Below, one piece after another: positions 43,340-56,900 of a stretch of 64,000 nt of DNA. The notes beneath the pieces were generated by a model, which saw nothing but the letters and a program-made list of their open reading frames with translations, was not told the DNA's origin and made no database searches. The position numbers and the translations under genes are program-made. Position 1 is the first letter of the stretch. Every line of letters starts with the position of its first letter. Source of the stretch: Lunularia cruciata (lineage: Eukaryota > Streptophyta > Marchantiopsida > Lunulariales > Lunulariaceae); the NCBI GenBank assembly GCA_948567375.1, contig OX419761.1, positions 59,557,089-59,621,088 of the forward strand, read 5' to 3'.

Positions 43340-44470
43340 GTGCAGACTAAGATTTCACTTTGTACTCAAAGTGGAAGTCCTTCTACCTTCTATGATACAT
43401 TTTCAACTTATCATGGTTAATCCTATCAAAGTGTCTTGCTCCCAACTCCTTGAGATCATATGTGTAATTTCACTACACCTTCTCCATTATGAAAGGTCCA
43501 AAGTACTTAGGCAAAAACTTCTTTTGCACTCTCTTGAATCAAATGGAATCAAACAATAATACCAAATCACTTTCTTTGCACAACTCCACCTTCTTCTTGC
43601 ATTGCCTCTTGTCATAGCTCTCCTTTTGTTTCCTTTGGGCTTGCTCCACTCAAACCATAGCAACTGCTCTTGCCTCCTCCAATTCCATGAGTTGATTCTT
43701 CTTTGACTTCTCTACATCACCTTCTTGTGCTTTCTTCAATCTCTTATGAATGCTTTTGAAGGTAGGAAGATCAAAGTGAATAGGTAAGGTAGACTCAATA
43801 CCATATACCAAATTAAATGGAGAATATCTAGTAGAAGTCTTCATGGTTATCCTATACTCCAAAAAAATTGCATGAATCCTCTTATCTCATTGATGTTTAA
43901 CCCCTTTTATTTTTGCATCTTTGACCAACATCATGTACAAGGTTTGATTGATTTTCTCTACCAAGCAATTGGAATTTGGCTTATAGGATGTAGTTTCTCT
44001 ATGTATGATAGAGAAATGGTGTAGCATGGTTGTAGTGATGCTCCTTATAAACTCTCATGCTCTATCAAAAACCAACTCCAAAGGGCACCCAAACCTAGTG
44101 ATAATGCTTTCAATAAAAAATCTATCAATTTCATCTTCATTCTTGTCCCTCAATAGTCTAGCCTCAACCCACTTGGTAAGGTAATTAGTAAATATCACAA
44201 TATATCAATTGTTTCTTGGGGTTCTATTGAAAGGACCTACAAAGTCAATTCCACACTTCTTAAAAGGTCTCAGCAATAAAATTGATCTAAGAGGAGGAGT
44301 TGAAGTAGACTTTCTAGCAAAAGCTTGAAAAACATGACAAGTTTTGCAATAATCAAGACAATCCTTGAAAATCCCTCTCCAATAGTAACCTGCATCTAGA
44401 ATCTTAAAAGTAGTCACCTTTCATGCAAAGTGTTTCATGCACACTAAACCCTCATGAAACTCCTTCATGA
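43340..44470 (-). pseudogene. G: integrase
   Basis: 44205-44417 reads ILDAGYYWRGIFKDC, YCKTCHVFQ (zinc cysteines) and KKCGIDFVGPF (first catalytic Asp). 43650-43862 reads TMKTSTRYSPFNLVYGIEST, the distal core. Near 43440-43500 the terminus reads KKFLPKYFGPFIMEKV. Stops separate the parts; the second Asp and Glu region (43950-44150) is degraded. Confidence 0.83.
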
Positions 44471-44546
44471 GTAGAATAGACTCTTCCTTAGTCATTGCTC
44501 TTTGAAGTAGACCACCTTGTTCCTTGTTGAAGAAGAATATCCTCCA

Positions 44547-46010
44547 TCATTTTGTGTAAGGCCTAGATCTTACTACAAGAGCCTTCCTCTCCCTAGCCTC
44601 TTCAAGATAGTTACCTCTTGTAACAAAGTCCACAATCTCCTTGTATTTTGTTAGAACCTCTTGAGTGATTGAGATTGCCATGAGCTCCTCATCCAAGGAG
44701 GAATTATCCACTAGTTCAACTCCATCATGATCATAGGCCTTAGATGACAAATCAGCATTTGTATATTTCTTCCTTGGCCTATCCTTAGTGGTGAAGTCAT
44801 ATTCAGACAAGAGTATCATCCACCTTGCTAGCCTCCCTTCTACAATAGGCTTGTTGAAGATGTACTTTAAGGCCTTGTGATCCATGACAATGGTGGCTTT
44901 CCCTCCAATCAAGTAGTGTCTAAACTTCTTGAGACCAAAGATCATTGCCAACCTTTCTCTCTCTATGACCGAGTAGTTCTTTTCTGTTGAAACTATCTGT
45001 CTACTAGCATAAGCTATTAGATGATCTTACCCATCTTAGTCTAATTGAATAAGAGTGCATCCTATTGCTACATTGGAAGCATCTATGTATAGTATGAGTG
45101 GCTTACTCCAATCAAGTTTAGTAAGAATTGGAGCTACAACAAGTGATTGCTTGAGCTCCTCAAAAGCTTTGAGAGCCTCCATGTCCTCCAAAACCACCAT
45201 GTATTCTTCATCCTTCTTCATATAGATGGTCAATGCATAAGCCTTGTTGGAAAATGAAAAGATGAAACTTCTATAGTACCCAACTATCCCCAAGAATTGG
45301 TGCAAATATGTCAAGCTTGAAGGGAATTGAAGGTCTGAGATTTTCCTCACCTTCTCAAGATCAATTGCTATTCCATCTTTGGAGATGATGTGCCTCAAAA
45401 GAAGACCTTCTTTACACCCAAAAATACATTTCTTTGGTTGAGTGATGCATTTGCTTGATCCAAGCATTGCAAGACCTTGATCAAGTGCTCAAAGTGTGTC
45501 TCCTTGCTCCCATAGACACAAAAGTCATTAATGAAGTCTTTCACAAATGTTCCAATGAAAGGTTCAAACCCCTTATTCATGAACCGTTGAAATGTTGTTG
45601 GAGCATTCTAAAGCCCAAAAGGCATGCCTTTGAAAGCATAAGTCCCCCAAGGTGTGATGAATGTGATGAGTTGTTGATACTCTGGTGCAATCTTGATTTG
45701 GTTATACCCATTATAACTATCTCCAAAATTGTACTTCTCATGAGCTACAACCTCCTAAAATATCTCATCAATGAATGGCAAAAGGGAATAGTCCTTCTTA
45801 GTAATAGCATTGAGCTTCTTGTAATCTACATATACCCAAAGATTGTCATTCTTTTTTTTTCACAATCAAAATTGGATACCCATTTTGAATTTTCCACTTC
45901 AAAGATAAATCTGGCCGCCTTGCGCTTATAAATCTCCTCCTTCACAACCAAAGCTATTGGTGGGCTAATGTGACATTGCTTTCTGCGGAATGGTTTTGCA
46001 TGTGACTCCA
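44547..46010 (-). pseudogene. G: reverse transcriptase and RNase H
   Basis: RT: GYPILIVKKKNDNLWVYVDY, LPFIDEIF, GYNQIKIAPEYQQLITFITP, then DFINDFCVYG, where the catalytic Asp-Asp pair is Asn-Asp, and FLGIVGYYRSFI. RNase H: LYIDASNVAIG (45036-45467), then LKKFRHYLIGGKATIVMDHK (44547-44951). The long open pieces (143 and 134 codons) show moderate decay, but the Asn in the RT motif would abolish polymerase activity. Confidence 0.86.
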
Positions 46011-46229
46011 CCTCTATCTTATGCTCATCCAAGGTGACTTCCTTTAGATCCTTGTAATTGAAAGCAAACACATGGATGAACTTGTATAAAACTTGTAAAC
46101 ACATGTATAAAATCTCCTCAAATCTCACTTTCTTCTCCTTGGTAACATTTGGACCATACTTGAGGGTAGATACACTACTCTTTATCGCTTCAAGTGTTAA
46201 TGGTGATTTATCTGGATCCTTCAAAATCT

Positions 46230-47245
46230 CTAGCTTAGGTGCAAAATCCATAGGGAATACACATCTAAAATAGATTCAAACTCATCCTCCTCCATGCTTG
46301 TGTCTACCCTTGAAGCTCCTTCTCCTAAATCAGATTCCAAATAATCTAAAGATGGTGTATCTAAATGTGAAGTGTTGGTGTTGTTAGTCATAGGAACTAT
46401 GACTATATGGTTTGATAGCCCAATTCTCAAGTACCCTTTGTGCCATTGATCAGTTGTGCATGCTGCTCTCAACCATAGCCTCCCAAGAAGAAAATCTCAA
46501 CTTGAATCTTTCAGACTTGGAAAGTCACGAGATTTTGAACTCCCATAACTAAAACTACCACCTTATCCATCATCCCTGTTGGTCAAACTTGTTGCTTGTT
46601 TGCCATGATCACCACAAATGCTAAAGATCTAGAGGGTATCATACCTAACTTCTTCATCAACCTCTTAGACATGGCATTCACTCCAAATCCACCATTAACA
46701 AGCGCATCCTTGATGTTGTAACCACTCACTCTTACATCAACCTTGGAGGCATATTCACATGCCTCCCATAGTGCTAGTTTGGCATCCACCACCCCCATTG
46801 ATATTGGATCTTTTGCTTTCATCTTCCTCTTGCTCCTTGTAGAACTCAAACCACTTCTAAGCTCCTTTCTCAAGGTAGGATTCAAAGTAATCAGTTGGGC
46901 CATTGTGATGTGAAGCTTGTGAGTACCAACTTCCTCCAACATATTGTAGTTCCATTGTTGCTTTGAGATCAAGAAATCCTCCATTTGTAACTTCTTCTTT
47001 GGAGTCTTTGTTGTTGATGTTGTTAAGGTGTTGATGCAAGTGCTCCTAGTAGTCATAGGAGTATCCTTGCTAGGATTAAATCTTTGAGAAGAGTGTACAT
47101 CCTCTATAAAATGAGCTCTCTTCTTCTCTTGTGCCAAAAGCTCCAAATTAGGACCTTTGGAGTTTGAGCACTCTTGCTTCTCATACTTGCTCTCAATAAC
47201 ATCTATGGATGTTATCCCCTTACCTTTGTTTGGATTTGGAACCAC
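46230..47245 (-). pseudogene. G: protease and flanking linkers
   Basis: 220 open codons at 46583-47245. The protease motif reads DALVNGGFGVNAMSKRLMKK, where the expected Asp-Gly-Gly is Asn-Gly-Gly. The upstream part is Lys/Ser/Thr-rich (TTSTTKTPKKKLQ). 46230-46472 is an open piece of the acidic protease-RT linker. Confidence 0.78.
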
Positions 47246-48300
47246 TTAGATTTGATTACTTCTCTCTTTCCCTTTTTTTGGCTATCTTAGAACCCCTTCC
47301 TCCATGGTAAGTGGAATTTGGGGAATTCTTTTAGATGTGACTTTTTCCTCCACAACCAAAAATATTTTATCATTGAAATTGATCACTATTTGGCCTCCTC
47401 TATATGGAAATATTCCATGATTCATAGGCCCCCTCCCCTTATTTTGATCCATCTCTCTCTTCTCCCATAATTTCACTACATTGATCTTGAGACCTACAAG
47501 TTGTTCTGTGATGGTGAATTTGAAGTGGATCTTTTGGTGAAGGTGCAAGAACTAGAGCAACTCCTACTTGTGGTGCAACCATTATCACCAAAGTATCATA
47601 AGTTCCCATACTTGTAACCTTGAGGAGGATGTACAACCTCCTTCACCACCAAATCATTCTCTTCTCCTTCTTAACTCTCTTCCATATGTATTGCAATCTT
47701 GATAGCTTCAACCTTGGAAGAAGGTTTCTCATATCTCACCTTGCTTCTAATCTGTGGTCTCAACCCTCCCACAAAATTCTTGGTGAGCATGGCTCCTATG
47801 CCAATCAAAATAGTCTCCACATCATTCCTTCTCTTCCTCAACACTATGCATACACTCAACACTCTAACTTCTCCACTCTTTCTACATAGACTATCACTTT
47901 CTCTCCATCTCCTTGTTTGAGAAAGGTTATCTCACTTATCAATCTCTCATAACTCTCATAACTCTCATCTAGAACAAAGTTATCAATGAGTGTTGAAGTC
48001 AAAGACTCCCAAGACTCTTCTTGCCCATCTCTCTTCTCTCTCTTTTGGTATTCTAACTCATACAATGTAGGTGTTGTATCCTCAAAAAAATCTGGTAAGG
48101 CTCACTCATTCTTCCTCCTCTTATTATTACCTATGAAATCACTCTTGATGTCTCTCACAAAAGCATCCACATCTTTTCCATCCTCGCCAAAGAGACCAGA
48201 AGTTTCCCAATCTAAACCCCTCACTATCTTTCTCTTTTCTCTCAATCTTTTTTTGTCTTTTCTCTTGCTCTATAACTAATAGAGTATATATATGACTAAC
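47246..48300 (-). pseudogene. G: gag
   Basis: 47856-48065 reads MYELEYQKREKRDGQEESWE, then LISEITFLKQGDGEKVIVYV, a Gag pattern. It continues at 47671-47862 (RNDVETILIGIGAMLTKNFV, GGLRPQIRSKVRYEKPSS, KVEAIKIA), which fits GL.P.I...V....P.S..EA. A Gly/Arg-rich piece follows at 47282-47548. No zinc knuckle is visible. Frameshifts join the parts. Confidence 0.78.
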
Positions 48301-50154
48301 ACTATTTTAAGAGTAATTCACCCTAGGAAACACAAAAGGTTCACGTTTCTCCCAGATTTCTGTGACAACATAAAATCCTAGAGTGCATATTAACCAAACC
48401 CTCATGGATAGTTTATCCATAAGTTGAAAGGTTATTTTTATCACTAATCTTGAGAACTGGTTGATAAAGGTGATAATTTCTCTATTCTATACTTAGACTC
48501 TCTCTAAGTTCTTTCACTAAAGTCTCCAAAAGTGTTGTTATTGCAATACATTCATGTCCTTTGGGAAGTCCTTCCACTCCACAAACCTCACACAACTCCT
48601 TGGTCTTAGATCTCCTCCCTCCGAATCTTGGTTAAGAAGGTTAAACATGCAATCCCAAGTCAAGTAAGCCTCTTCTTTCCCTCAATCTCTTGCTCTCAAA
48701 GGTCCATGGATATGAACCTCCCTTATCTCTCTTCTCTCCACATAAAAATCACTTAGAATCACTCTTTCCTCCAAGTAGTGTATGTTTTTAGATCCTCTCA
48801 ACACTCTTCAAATTCTATTCTAAACTCTCTTTTCCTCAAATCCACCCCTATAATCATCTCAAACCCTTGGAGAACCTTGCATAGCCTCAACTTCCACTCT
48901 TGGTGACCCTCATTGTTCCCAAGATCTAAACACTCAAATAGGCTTTTGGTTGCTCTCACACTCCTCATGCATGAGATCTCAATTCTCCAAAATTGACCCT
49001 CCTCAATAATTCTCTCAACAGGTATGCTACAGTTCTTTGAAACTTTTCACACTTGATCACAACTCAAGGTGTCAGACTGTGCAAAAAATTAGATCTTTTC
49101 ATCAAGCCATTTGGCTTAGGCACCTTTCTATTTAACACACATATTTCAGATTTGGTCTGAATCAAAACCCCCCTTATTTTAAAATTTCATAACTTCTTGA
49201 TAAAAAATCATCTCTCTATAATTCTTGGGCCAAAAGGGTAAAAAACTATGCATTAAAGTTTTTTGGAAAGTTTCAAAACAGTATAATGAATAACAAAGAA
49301 TTGGTAAACTCTTTGTACAAAATTCTAGAAAGCGTGTAATTTGTGGGAATAATTTACCCTACCACCTTCCAAAATTTCTAGCTCAAAATATGTATCAGCA
49401 CTGACAATAATTTTAAGTATCCCAACTATCACATAATCCAAGGTAGTCTTTGTGAAATTTCAAATCCAAATCTGGAACTTGAGATTTTGCCCAAAATCAC
49501 TATTATCCCCAAAATTTGCAATATACCTCACACAACCTCTCTTAATACTCTCATGTGTATAGTATGTACAATATCACCTCAAACACATCATAATGAAATA
49601 CTTCCTAAACTATTAACCTTCTAAACACTACTAAACACTTTGGTACCTTCTTTCAAAGTACAATGCTCTCAAGATCAAATAAAGTTCAACAAACATGTAG
49701 CTTGCACAATGAGCACTGCATAGGGATTTTGAAAGGTAGATGACATAGCAATAGGGATAGGAATAGGGACTTTGAAAGATAGATTCATTGCATAATTGAG
49801 CATTCAACTAAAAAAGAATAAAAGTGGAATTATATTTTTGTTAAGGTGAATTAGTGGATGCATTATTTTAGTATAACATTTTGATAAATAGAAGAAGAGA
49901 CTTGTGGGAGGATGAAGAAGAATTCATAGAAGTTCAGAGGCAAATAGTCCCACTATAGCTCAAGATATATTTGAAGAAGAGACACAAAGTTTCAATAGAG
50001 AGGATATTAGATCACATGTTATGAGTGGTTGCCTTTCATGTAATACACTTGTTGGGTTTTTGAACCCATGAGCCTTCATATTGAGAACTTCTCAAGAGTA
50101 CTAGAGACTTTGACACAATTTAATGTATGATATTCTTGGACATTTTTTGTCATA
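48301..50154. other. AT-rich stretch without recognised genes
   Basis: Probably the leader and 5' LTR of G plus flanking sequence, but no LTR partner exists in the window to define ends. A TGTGACAACAT at about 48361 resembles an LTR terminus. A near-repeat, GGGACTTTGAAAGATAGA (about 49766) against GGGATTTTGAAAGGTAGA (about 49724), is present. No ORF of interest. Confidence 0.4.
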
Positions 50155-50257
50155 TTTGCATTGCTACACAACATACATCATTGTTAACATCACACACTAG
50201 AAGCACAACTCACACATAAGTCATACATGGACTCTAAAGTGCCATAATAAACAAATT
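50155..50257. repeat. X' repeat outside the D2 left LTR
   Basis: attgctacacaacatac...tcatacatggactctaaagt is repeated at 50691-50790 on the other side of the same LTR, and at 16130-16241 and 16691-16800 around the D1 left LTR. The right LTRs of D1 and D2 have no such flank. Origin unknown. Confidence 0.8.
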
Positions 50258-50683
50258 TGTTTCCAGAACTCGGATCACACTCAATCAGATCAGTACTTGA
50301 TCTATCGCTCCATAATCTACCAACAACTGGGCACTAATTATAGTCAAGCTACACTCACTCTAGCTAAGGGAATCTAGGTGACGCTCACTAGCCTTTGTCC
50401 ACCATGGCCAAGAACTCAAAGGCTCAACATTAGAGAAATAAAATCTCTAGAGCTGCACTTTAAAAATATACCATATGGTCTCCAACCTTAACAATCCTGT
50501 TGATGGCACATCCAACAGTGTAAACAGTGCTAAGTAAAACTGGGGTCCACCATGTAGTCAGTACTCCTGACACAAAATCTGACCATCAACAAGTAGTCTA
50601 TGAGTACCAAAATACTCTTTACTACAAACACTACTACTCTAGAGTCCGTGCAATCTAGGTGCAAAGCTACAAATAGCATGACA
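50258..50683 (-). repeat. D2 left (3') LTR
   Basis: 426 bp from TGTTTCCAGAAC to AGCATGACA, aligning with 62453-62881 and both D1 LTRs. The 50530-50772 minus frame over it is not a gene. Confidence 0.85.
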
Positions 50684-51299
50684 GTTGTTGTGCATATATA
50701 CATTGCTACACAACATACATAGTTGTCAACATTACAGACTATAGAAGCACAACTCATACATAAATCATACATGGACTCTAAAGTGTCATAATTGCCCAGT
50801 TAGATGGCGATTAGGTCCCTTTAACTCCATATAGCCATCAACTCCAAGTATATAGGATCAAGAGGCCACTATCAAGCTCCATCATTAGTTGCTTATTTGC
50901 AATCTATACCATATAAAGGATGAACAAGCTATAGGTCAAGTACACCTAGGACATAACTATTGTCCCTTGATAACCATCATGAGGGAGTCATACATGCCAT
51001 ATGCTATCCTCTCGAACAACTATCATGCACTAACATAGTAGTAGCTCTACCAAAAGAGCCACATAACATACACCACAAGCCTACACATACAAGAACCAAG
51101 CTTGTGTCCATAGTACCATCAATGTTTAGGAGGTGGCGCGACACACAATTGCACACATGATCTTTCCAAACAACACCATCATATCCTTCCAACACAAGGA
51201 CTCTAGATGCAAAAACCTTATGCACTCTCAAGATCATGTGGCATGTAGAAACATCAAGTGTCATCAGTGTTGTCTATTGTGGATATACATAATCACCTG

Positions 51300-52550
51300 G
51301 ATGAAATTGATAGATCAAAGGTCTATAACCTCCTCCTTGAATGATAGCATAGCATAAGGTATCCCATTCCTTAGCAATTGCCAAGTTCTTAAAATCCATC
51401 GGCATCACTTTCCAAAAGATCTCTACCCGTTGAGAACATGCACTCATCCATACATTTGGATCATCCAAGTCCAACACTATAGTAGCATCTTGACAAATGG
51501 TTGTAGGTAAATCTGGATCTCATCCATAGAGTAGAAAGTAAGGAGAGAAAGATGTTGAGGCTTGCCAATTGAACCAATAGCCCATGGCCAACCAAGGTAA
51601 CTAGAGATCCCAATCTCCCATGTGGCCTCTCTACAAACCATACTTCCACAATCCTTTTTTTCATTGTCTGAACCACTCTCTATGCAAAGCCATATTTCTT
51701 AGAGTGATCTTGTGAGGTAGTATGATGATCAATCAAAGCCGTGTCACACAAGATCTAAAAATCCCCCAGGAACTATGTACCTTGATCAGTCAAAACCTCA
51801 ACGGGTGCACCAAAATGACAAAACTTGATCTAAGAACAACTAAGTCATCCCTTTATTGGACTTGTCAAGAAGTACCACCAACTGAATCCACTTGGAGAAG
51901 TGCTCTACCATCACCAAAATGTACCAATGATGTCTCATAATCAACGATAAAGGTCAAGCAAAGTCCAAACTCCAATGGTAACCCAATCCCATGATAGGTA
52001 ATGGGTGTAACTATGATATAGGAGAACTAAATGATGCTCTAACTTGGTCACAAACCACACATCTTGCAACAAACTACTGAACATTAGTCTACATACTGTG
52101 CCACCAATAATGACTATGGAGTAAGCTATATGTACGCTTTATTCCAAAATGTCCTAGCTCTTCATGAGCATGATGGACAAACTATGGTCTTTATGATAGA
52201 AGTGGTACCACTCTCACTCTACCATCCTCCTATACACAAAGAAGGTGTCTATTTTCCAATTTGATCTGATCAGCTTGTTGAAGAACACGGTTTCTCTCCT
52301 TGGCCTCAATTGTGCCACCCACAACATATGTGCAAAGATAGTCCATCACTAAGACATCATCATGAATGTCTCGCTAAACTATACCACTATCTCCACTCTT
52401 TGGATCTGTTACCTCAAAACTTCTCCTGTATGCACTAAGAGAGGTACCACCAAAGGCTCAAAAAATATACAAAGAAAGGAAAATGCATGCCAACCTTGCA
52501 CTATCTCCTCATCTATCTCACCATGCCAATGTGCTCCAATCTGATCATGC
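51300..52550 (-). pseudogene. D2: integrase
   Basis: Across stops the minus strand at about 51880-51960 reads WYILVMVEHFSKWIQLVVLL; at about 51790 it shows a LTDQG-like turn; at 51461-51676 it reads VVQTMKKRIVEVWFVERPHG, then LLSTLWMRSRFTYNHLSRCY. These are the distal core and C-terminal part of a Ty3/gypsy integrase. 50791-51299 is the 3' untranslated part with nothing recognised. Confidence 0.75.
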
Positions 52551-52559
52551 TGGCTAAGA

Positions 52560-53910
52560 CATGGGTTTCTACTCAATTTGCATCATGGTTCACTACTCCT
52601 GATTTGTGAATAACCATGAAATCATACTCTTGTAAAATCAAAGCACATCATGCAAGCTTCCTTGAAAGCTTGTTGGACTCCATCAACCACTTCAATGGTT
52701 GATGATCAATAATGAGATTAAAGGGGTTACCAAATAAGTACCATCAGAATTGTGCTATTGTACCATATTGTTGACAAGCACTCTCCCTCATATGAACTAT
52801 ATTTTGCATCTGCTGAATTTTTAGAGTGACTAGCATAGGTCATCAAAAACTCCTCCCCCTCATCATCATGTTAGGTGAGCACTACTCCAAGCTCCAACAT
52901 ACTCCAATCAGTGTGGACCTAAAGTGGTCATCCTTTGGTCGGTCTCCTCAAAATAGGAGTAAATGTCAACCTCTCCTTGAGCTCTACAAAAGCTCTCCTT
53001 GCTCATCTCTCCAACACCACTCTTGTGTAAGCTTGCTCAGCTTTGTCAAGGCCTTGGCAATGGCACTAAATCCTCTAACATAGTGGTGATAGAAGTTTGC
53101 CAACCCAAGGAATGATTGCACTCTGCTCACATCCGTAGGCCAAGGAATATGCATAATAGTCTCCACCTTGGTAGGCTAAACAGCAAGTCCTCTAGGGTAG
53201 ATAGTGTGACCCAAATACTCAATCTGCTCATGGAAGAACCTACACTTCCCAAGATGTTATTTTAGTCCATGAGATCGCAACCTCTCAAACACCTCCAACA
53301 AATATCTCTCATGCTCCTCCATAGTAATGATATAGAACAAAATGTCATCAATATAGTACCAAGAAAAATTCAATCCAACTAAGATCCGGTCCATGACCCT
53401 CTAGAACTCAGCAAGAGCATTCTTTAACCCAAATGGTAAGAACCTCCACTAATATAACACATCCTTGCCATGAGGATCAATAGCCTAAAATGTTGTCTTG
53501 GACTTATCCTCCTCCTCAATTGGCAATTAATGATATCATGCTTGAAGATCCAAAGTATTGAAGACCTTTGCATGCCCAATTGCATCAAAGATCTCCTCTG
53601 GTGTAGGCATAGCATACCAATCAGCCCTAGTCTACCAATTGATTGAACTGTAATGTTCACACATCTACCTATCTATGTAGTTGCCATGCATATCTTTCTT
53701 GGTTGGCATCACTATAGCTGATGCACACTCTCTATGTGAAACCTCTACCAAACCAGCCTCAAAAAGGTCTCTACTTTGGCTTTGAATCACTTCTCTCTCC
53801 ATGTCATTATATTGATAGGGATGTTGGAAAATTGGTGTATTGCTAGTTAGCTCAATAGTATACCAATTCCTTTCAAAGCACCCAAATCCTTCATATTGAA
53901 GGCAAAACAA
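52560..53910 (-). pseudogene. D2: reverse transcriptase and RNase H
   Basis: 53665-53910 reads WYTIELTSNTPIFQHPYQYN, DLFEAGLVEVSHRECASAIV, KDMHGNYIDR. Reading on leftward through stops gives GDYRPIN-like and FLPFGLKNAL, then YYIDDILF (catalytic YxDD intact near 53345). 52984-53166 reads IPWPTDVSRVQSFLGLANFY, the connection domain. RNase H is faint at 52560-52980. Confidence 0.82.
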
Positions 53911-53999
53911 CTAGTGTAGCTCCTCAAGAACCTCCAAACTCTCCATGTTTCCTCTCTTGTATGCTTGGGTCCAAGATTAGGCTCCCAAGTATCCTCTAT

Positions 54000-56900
54000 A
54001 ACTATTGTAGGAGTGGAAGATGTACTTACGGGCTACTACACTGGACCCTTGGAAGCAATAGTGCGACATGCTCCCAACCACTAGAGGTCCCAACCTTAGT
54101 GTGAAAAATTCCCTCCACTCTAGCTACAAGCTCCATACCTCCTCTAGCTGCATCCCAAGTAGACCAAGGATGTAATCCAAGTAGACCACTCTCCCTAGTA
54201 GCCATTGGCTATGTCCCAAGAATACCTTGTCCACCCGGTCCATTACCCCTAACATGTCCCTAAATCATCTTGATAAGCACAGAGCTCACAAGTGTTTGAG
54301 TGGTGATGCATATGCCTAGTGTCAAGCGCATCCTACGTTGCATTGTTCAGCCAAGGCTCACAATCCAAGTTAAATAGTTCAAGTCCATAGCTTGACCTAA
54401 CATTTGATGCCCATATGCCTCTTTCACTACTAGAACAGCAATAATACTAGTGCAAAAACCCATTGCCCACTCTCTCTCATCAACATTGAGCTCTACCAAC
54501 TATTGTAATTGTGAGTCCCAAACCAGTCTAGGACCTCCCTCTCAAAAAGCATGGGAGCTTGGGAAACTCATAAGCGTGACAAAAGTAGCTTACATTGTCC
54601 AACTATTGCTATAGGTGATCTATCATCCACTACTACTATTTGAGATTGACGCCCAACATCTAGGATGTCATAAAAAATGATGTAATCTAGTCGTTGAATC
54701 CCATCATAAGCACATTGTAGAAACTCTTTGGGCTAGAGGTTTGTCCACCAAAGACAAAGATGATGAACCCGTGATCCCACTCTAGTTGCATCTAACAACA
54801 TGGCAGGTCCCATCCAAGAATAGACCTAATGTGTGCTTGCCAACACTTGGGTGTGAGAATCACCCTTCAAAGGAACATTCTCCAAAATGTAAGTTGGAGA
54901 AATAGACTGATGTTATAGTATATGTAACATCTCCCAAAACACACCAAAAAAGTAATCCTAAAGACCCAAGCCTCAGCCAATATGTGTATGTCCTTGACAT
55001 GGCCATCTTGAAATCACCAAATGAATGAGACCATGTCTCTCCAAATTCTATGCCCCCAGCAAGGAAATGTTTGTTGGTAGGATCTTTTGGTAACCCTTGA
55101 TTGCTAACATTGGTAATAACTCAAGATACGGATAGGCCACATGTGCCATATGATGTAGAGAGACTTGCCTAGCAATCTCATCTCTCTCCACATACAAGTA
55201 TCTCTATACTTGTATACCCTATAGGACCGCATGTAGTCCAATGCTAATCCAACCAAACAACTCCGATAGACATATTCCCTCTATTGGATACTACCAAGCA
55301 ATGAATGTGGTATCCAAAGGTATCAAGGTAATCAACTTTGGAGGCTCATCCTCACACTAATCTCTTGGTGGTACAAGGGCGCCACTCCAAACCTATTGCC
55401 CTAATTGATCTGCATGTTGTTGCAATGCCTCCTTTGAACTCCACAATGGAACATCCAAGGTGGATAGAACAATCCCACTCATACTCCAAATCCGAGTGAT
55501 CTCCTTTGTAGAATTGCACAAATTGAATCTTAACAATTAATTTCAACAATTGAGTACCAACTAAGCAAGTTGAAACTTTGATCTCCTCTTTAGTGTCATA
55601 GTGGGAGGTTGACTAGTAGGTAGTCCATTCTGCACCCCATCACCACCTACCACACCTAAACTAGGATGTTTAGGAGCCATGGATGTAGTTTCCAATGCCT
55701 TAGAGAGTATAAAAGATAGAGGAAGTCTGACTTGTCTACCAACCTCTTCTCTTTGTGAGTCCAACTCCACTAATGCTCCTCTAGGCTTTGGAGCATGTAC
55801 TTCACTCCTAGTCACTATGGTAGATGCATCCACATGTGTTGCTCCACACATGAAGTCTAAGATGTCTCTAAGATCATCCGCTCATGAGGTAGAAGCCTCA
55901 GCACCCAAATTTGATCTCCTTTCAATTATAGCCATGCTAGCCTATCTTTGATCCAACTACTCAATCCAAGTTGCCATGGCTATATCAAAAGGAAGGGCAA
56001 GTACACACATAGTAGGATCTCCCCTCTCACTAGGTGTGGATCTTCTACCACCACCTCTACCCCTGCCATAGCAGCTCTACCACTTTGTAACTCCAAGTGT
56101 AGGTCAAAGTATCGGTCACTGGTGTTACCAAATATATAACAATGCTCACACTATCTCTATGCTGGTTGTTATGGACCAGAGGTTTCAAGTCCACTACCTT
56201 GAGTGCACTTTCTCTTATGGTGAGGTCCACCACAAGTCCAACAAGCCCAACAAGCAACACCACTACTCACTAGCTACTGCTGACCCATAAATGAAGGTAA
56301 GGGTCTAGCTACAATAGACCCTCCACTTGTTCTATAGGATCAAGGTTGTCCATCCTATCCTCAAAAACCAACATGGTGTAGTGCACTCTACTACACTCTA
56401 GAAGACGTAACTATTCTGGATGAGGTCTCCCTTGCAAATCCAAATATCATCACACTCTCCTCTACCATGTTGAGCTTAATATGCTCAGCCAAACCAAAGA
56501 CCACTACCAAAGTAGGCAAAGTAGCATGTAATAAGATAGCATCATAAACTCTACCTTGCAACTCCTTGTCTAGTATCCCATACCAAAACTAGACTGTTTG
56601 GGTCTTAGTAACTCCTTGAGTAAATTTGATCAGCCGTCTCATGCAAGTGTATGCCTTGCATAGGCTCTTTTCAGCCTTCCACTGGAACTCCTATGAGCTT
56701 GTCAATTTGTTAGTCCAAACTCCTATGTAGTTTTGCTTCAAACACTAGAAGAAATCCACCCCGATACTAAACCACCTCTTGTAGGAGTACCTCTACTCAT
56801 AGTAGCACCATCTCAAAGAGATCCACCAATGCTACTAGAGCTAGAACTCATGGGTACATTTGATCTACCCCTAAAAACCAAGCTTGAAGTGATGGAGACA

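Larger units (their letters stand above)
43335..48300 (-). mobile_element. G: Ty3/gypsy relic, Tat/Athila-like
   Basis: Minus-strand gag (48065 to about 47000), protease (about 46640), RT (46000-45036), RNase H (44951-44547) and integrase (44460-43340) in order. The protease context GGFGVNAMS and the RT run of GYNQIKIAPE, FITPWGTYAFK, MPFGL.NAPTTFQ resemble the non-chromoviral Tat/Athila group, and no chromodomain is present. Its left end coincides with the J LTR at 43334; no LTR of its own could be delimited on the right. Confidence 0.85.

Noticed and set aside
48361..48371. TGTGACAACAT as a sixth C element end
   Set aside because: The sequence after it does not continue as C-family (no ATCACTTTTGCGGTAATC landmark).
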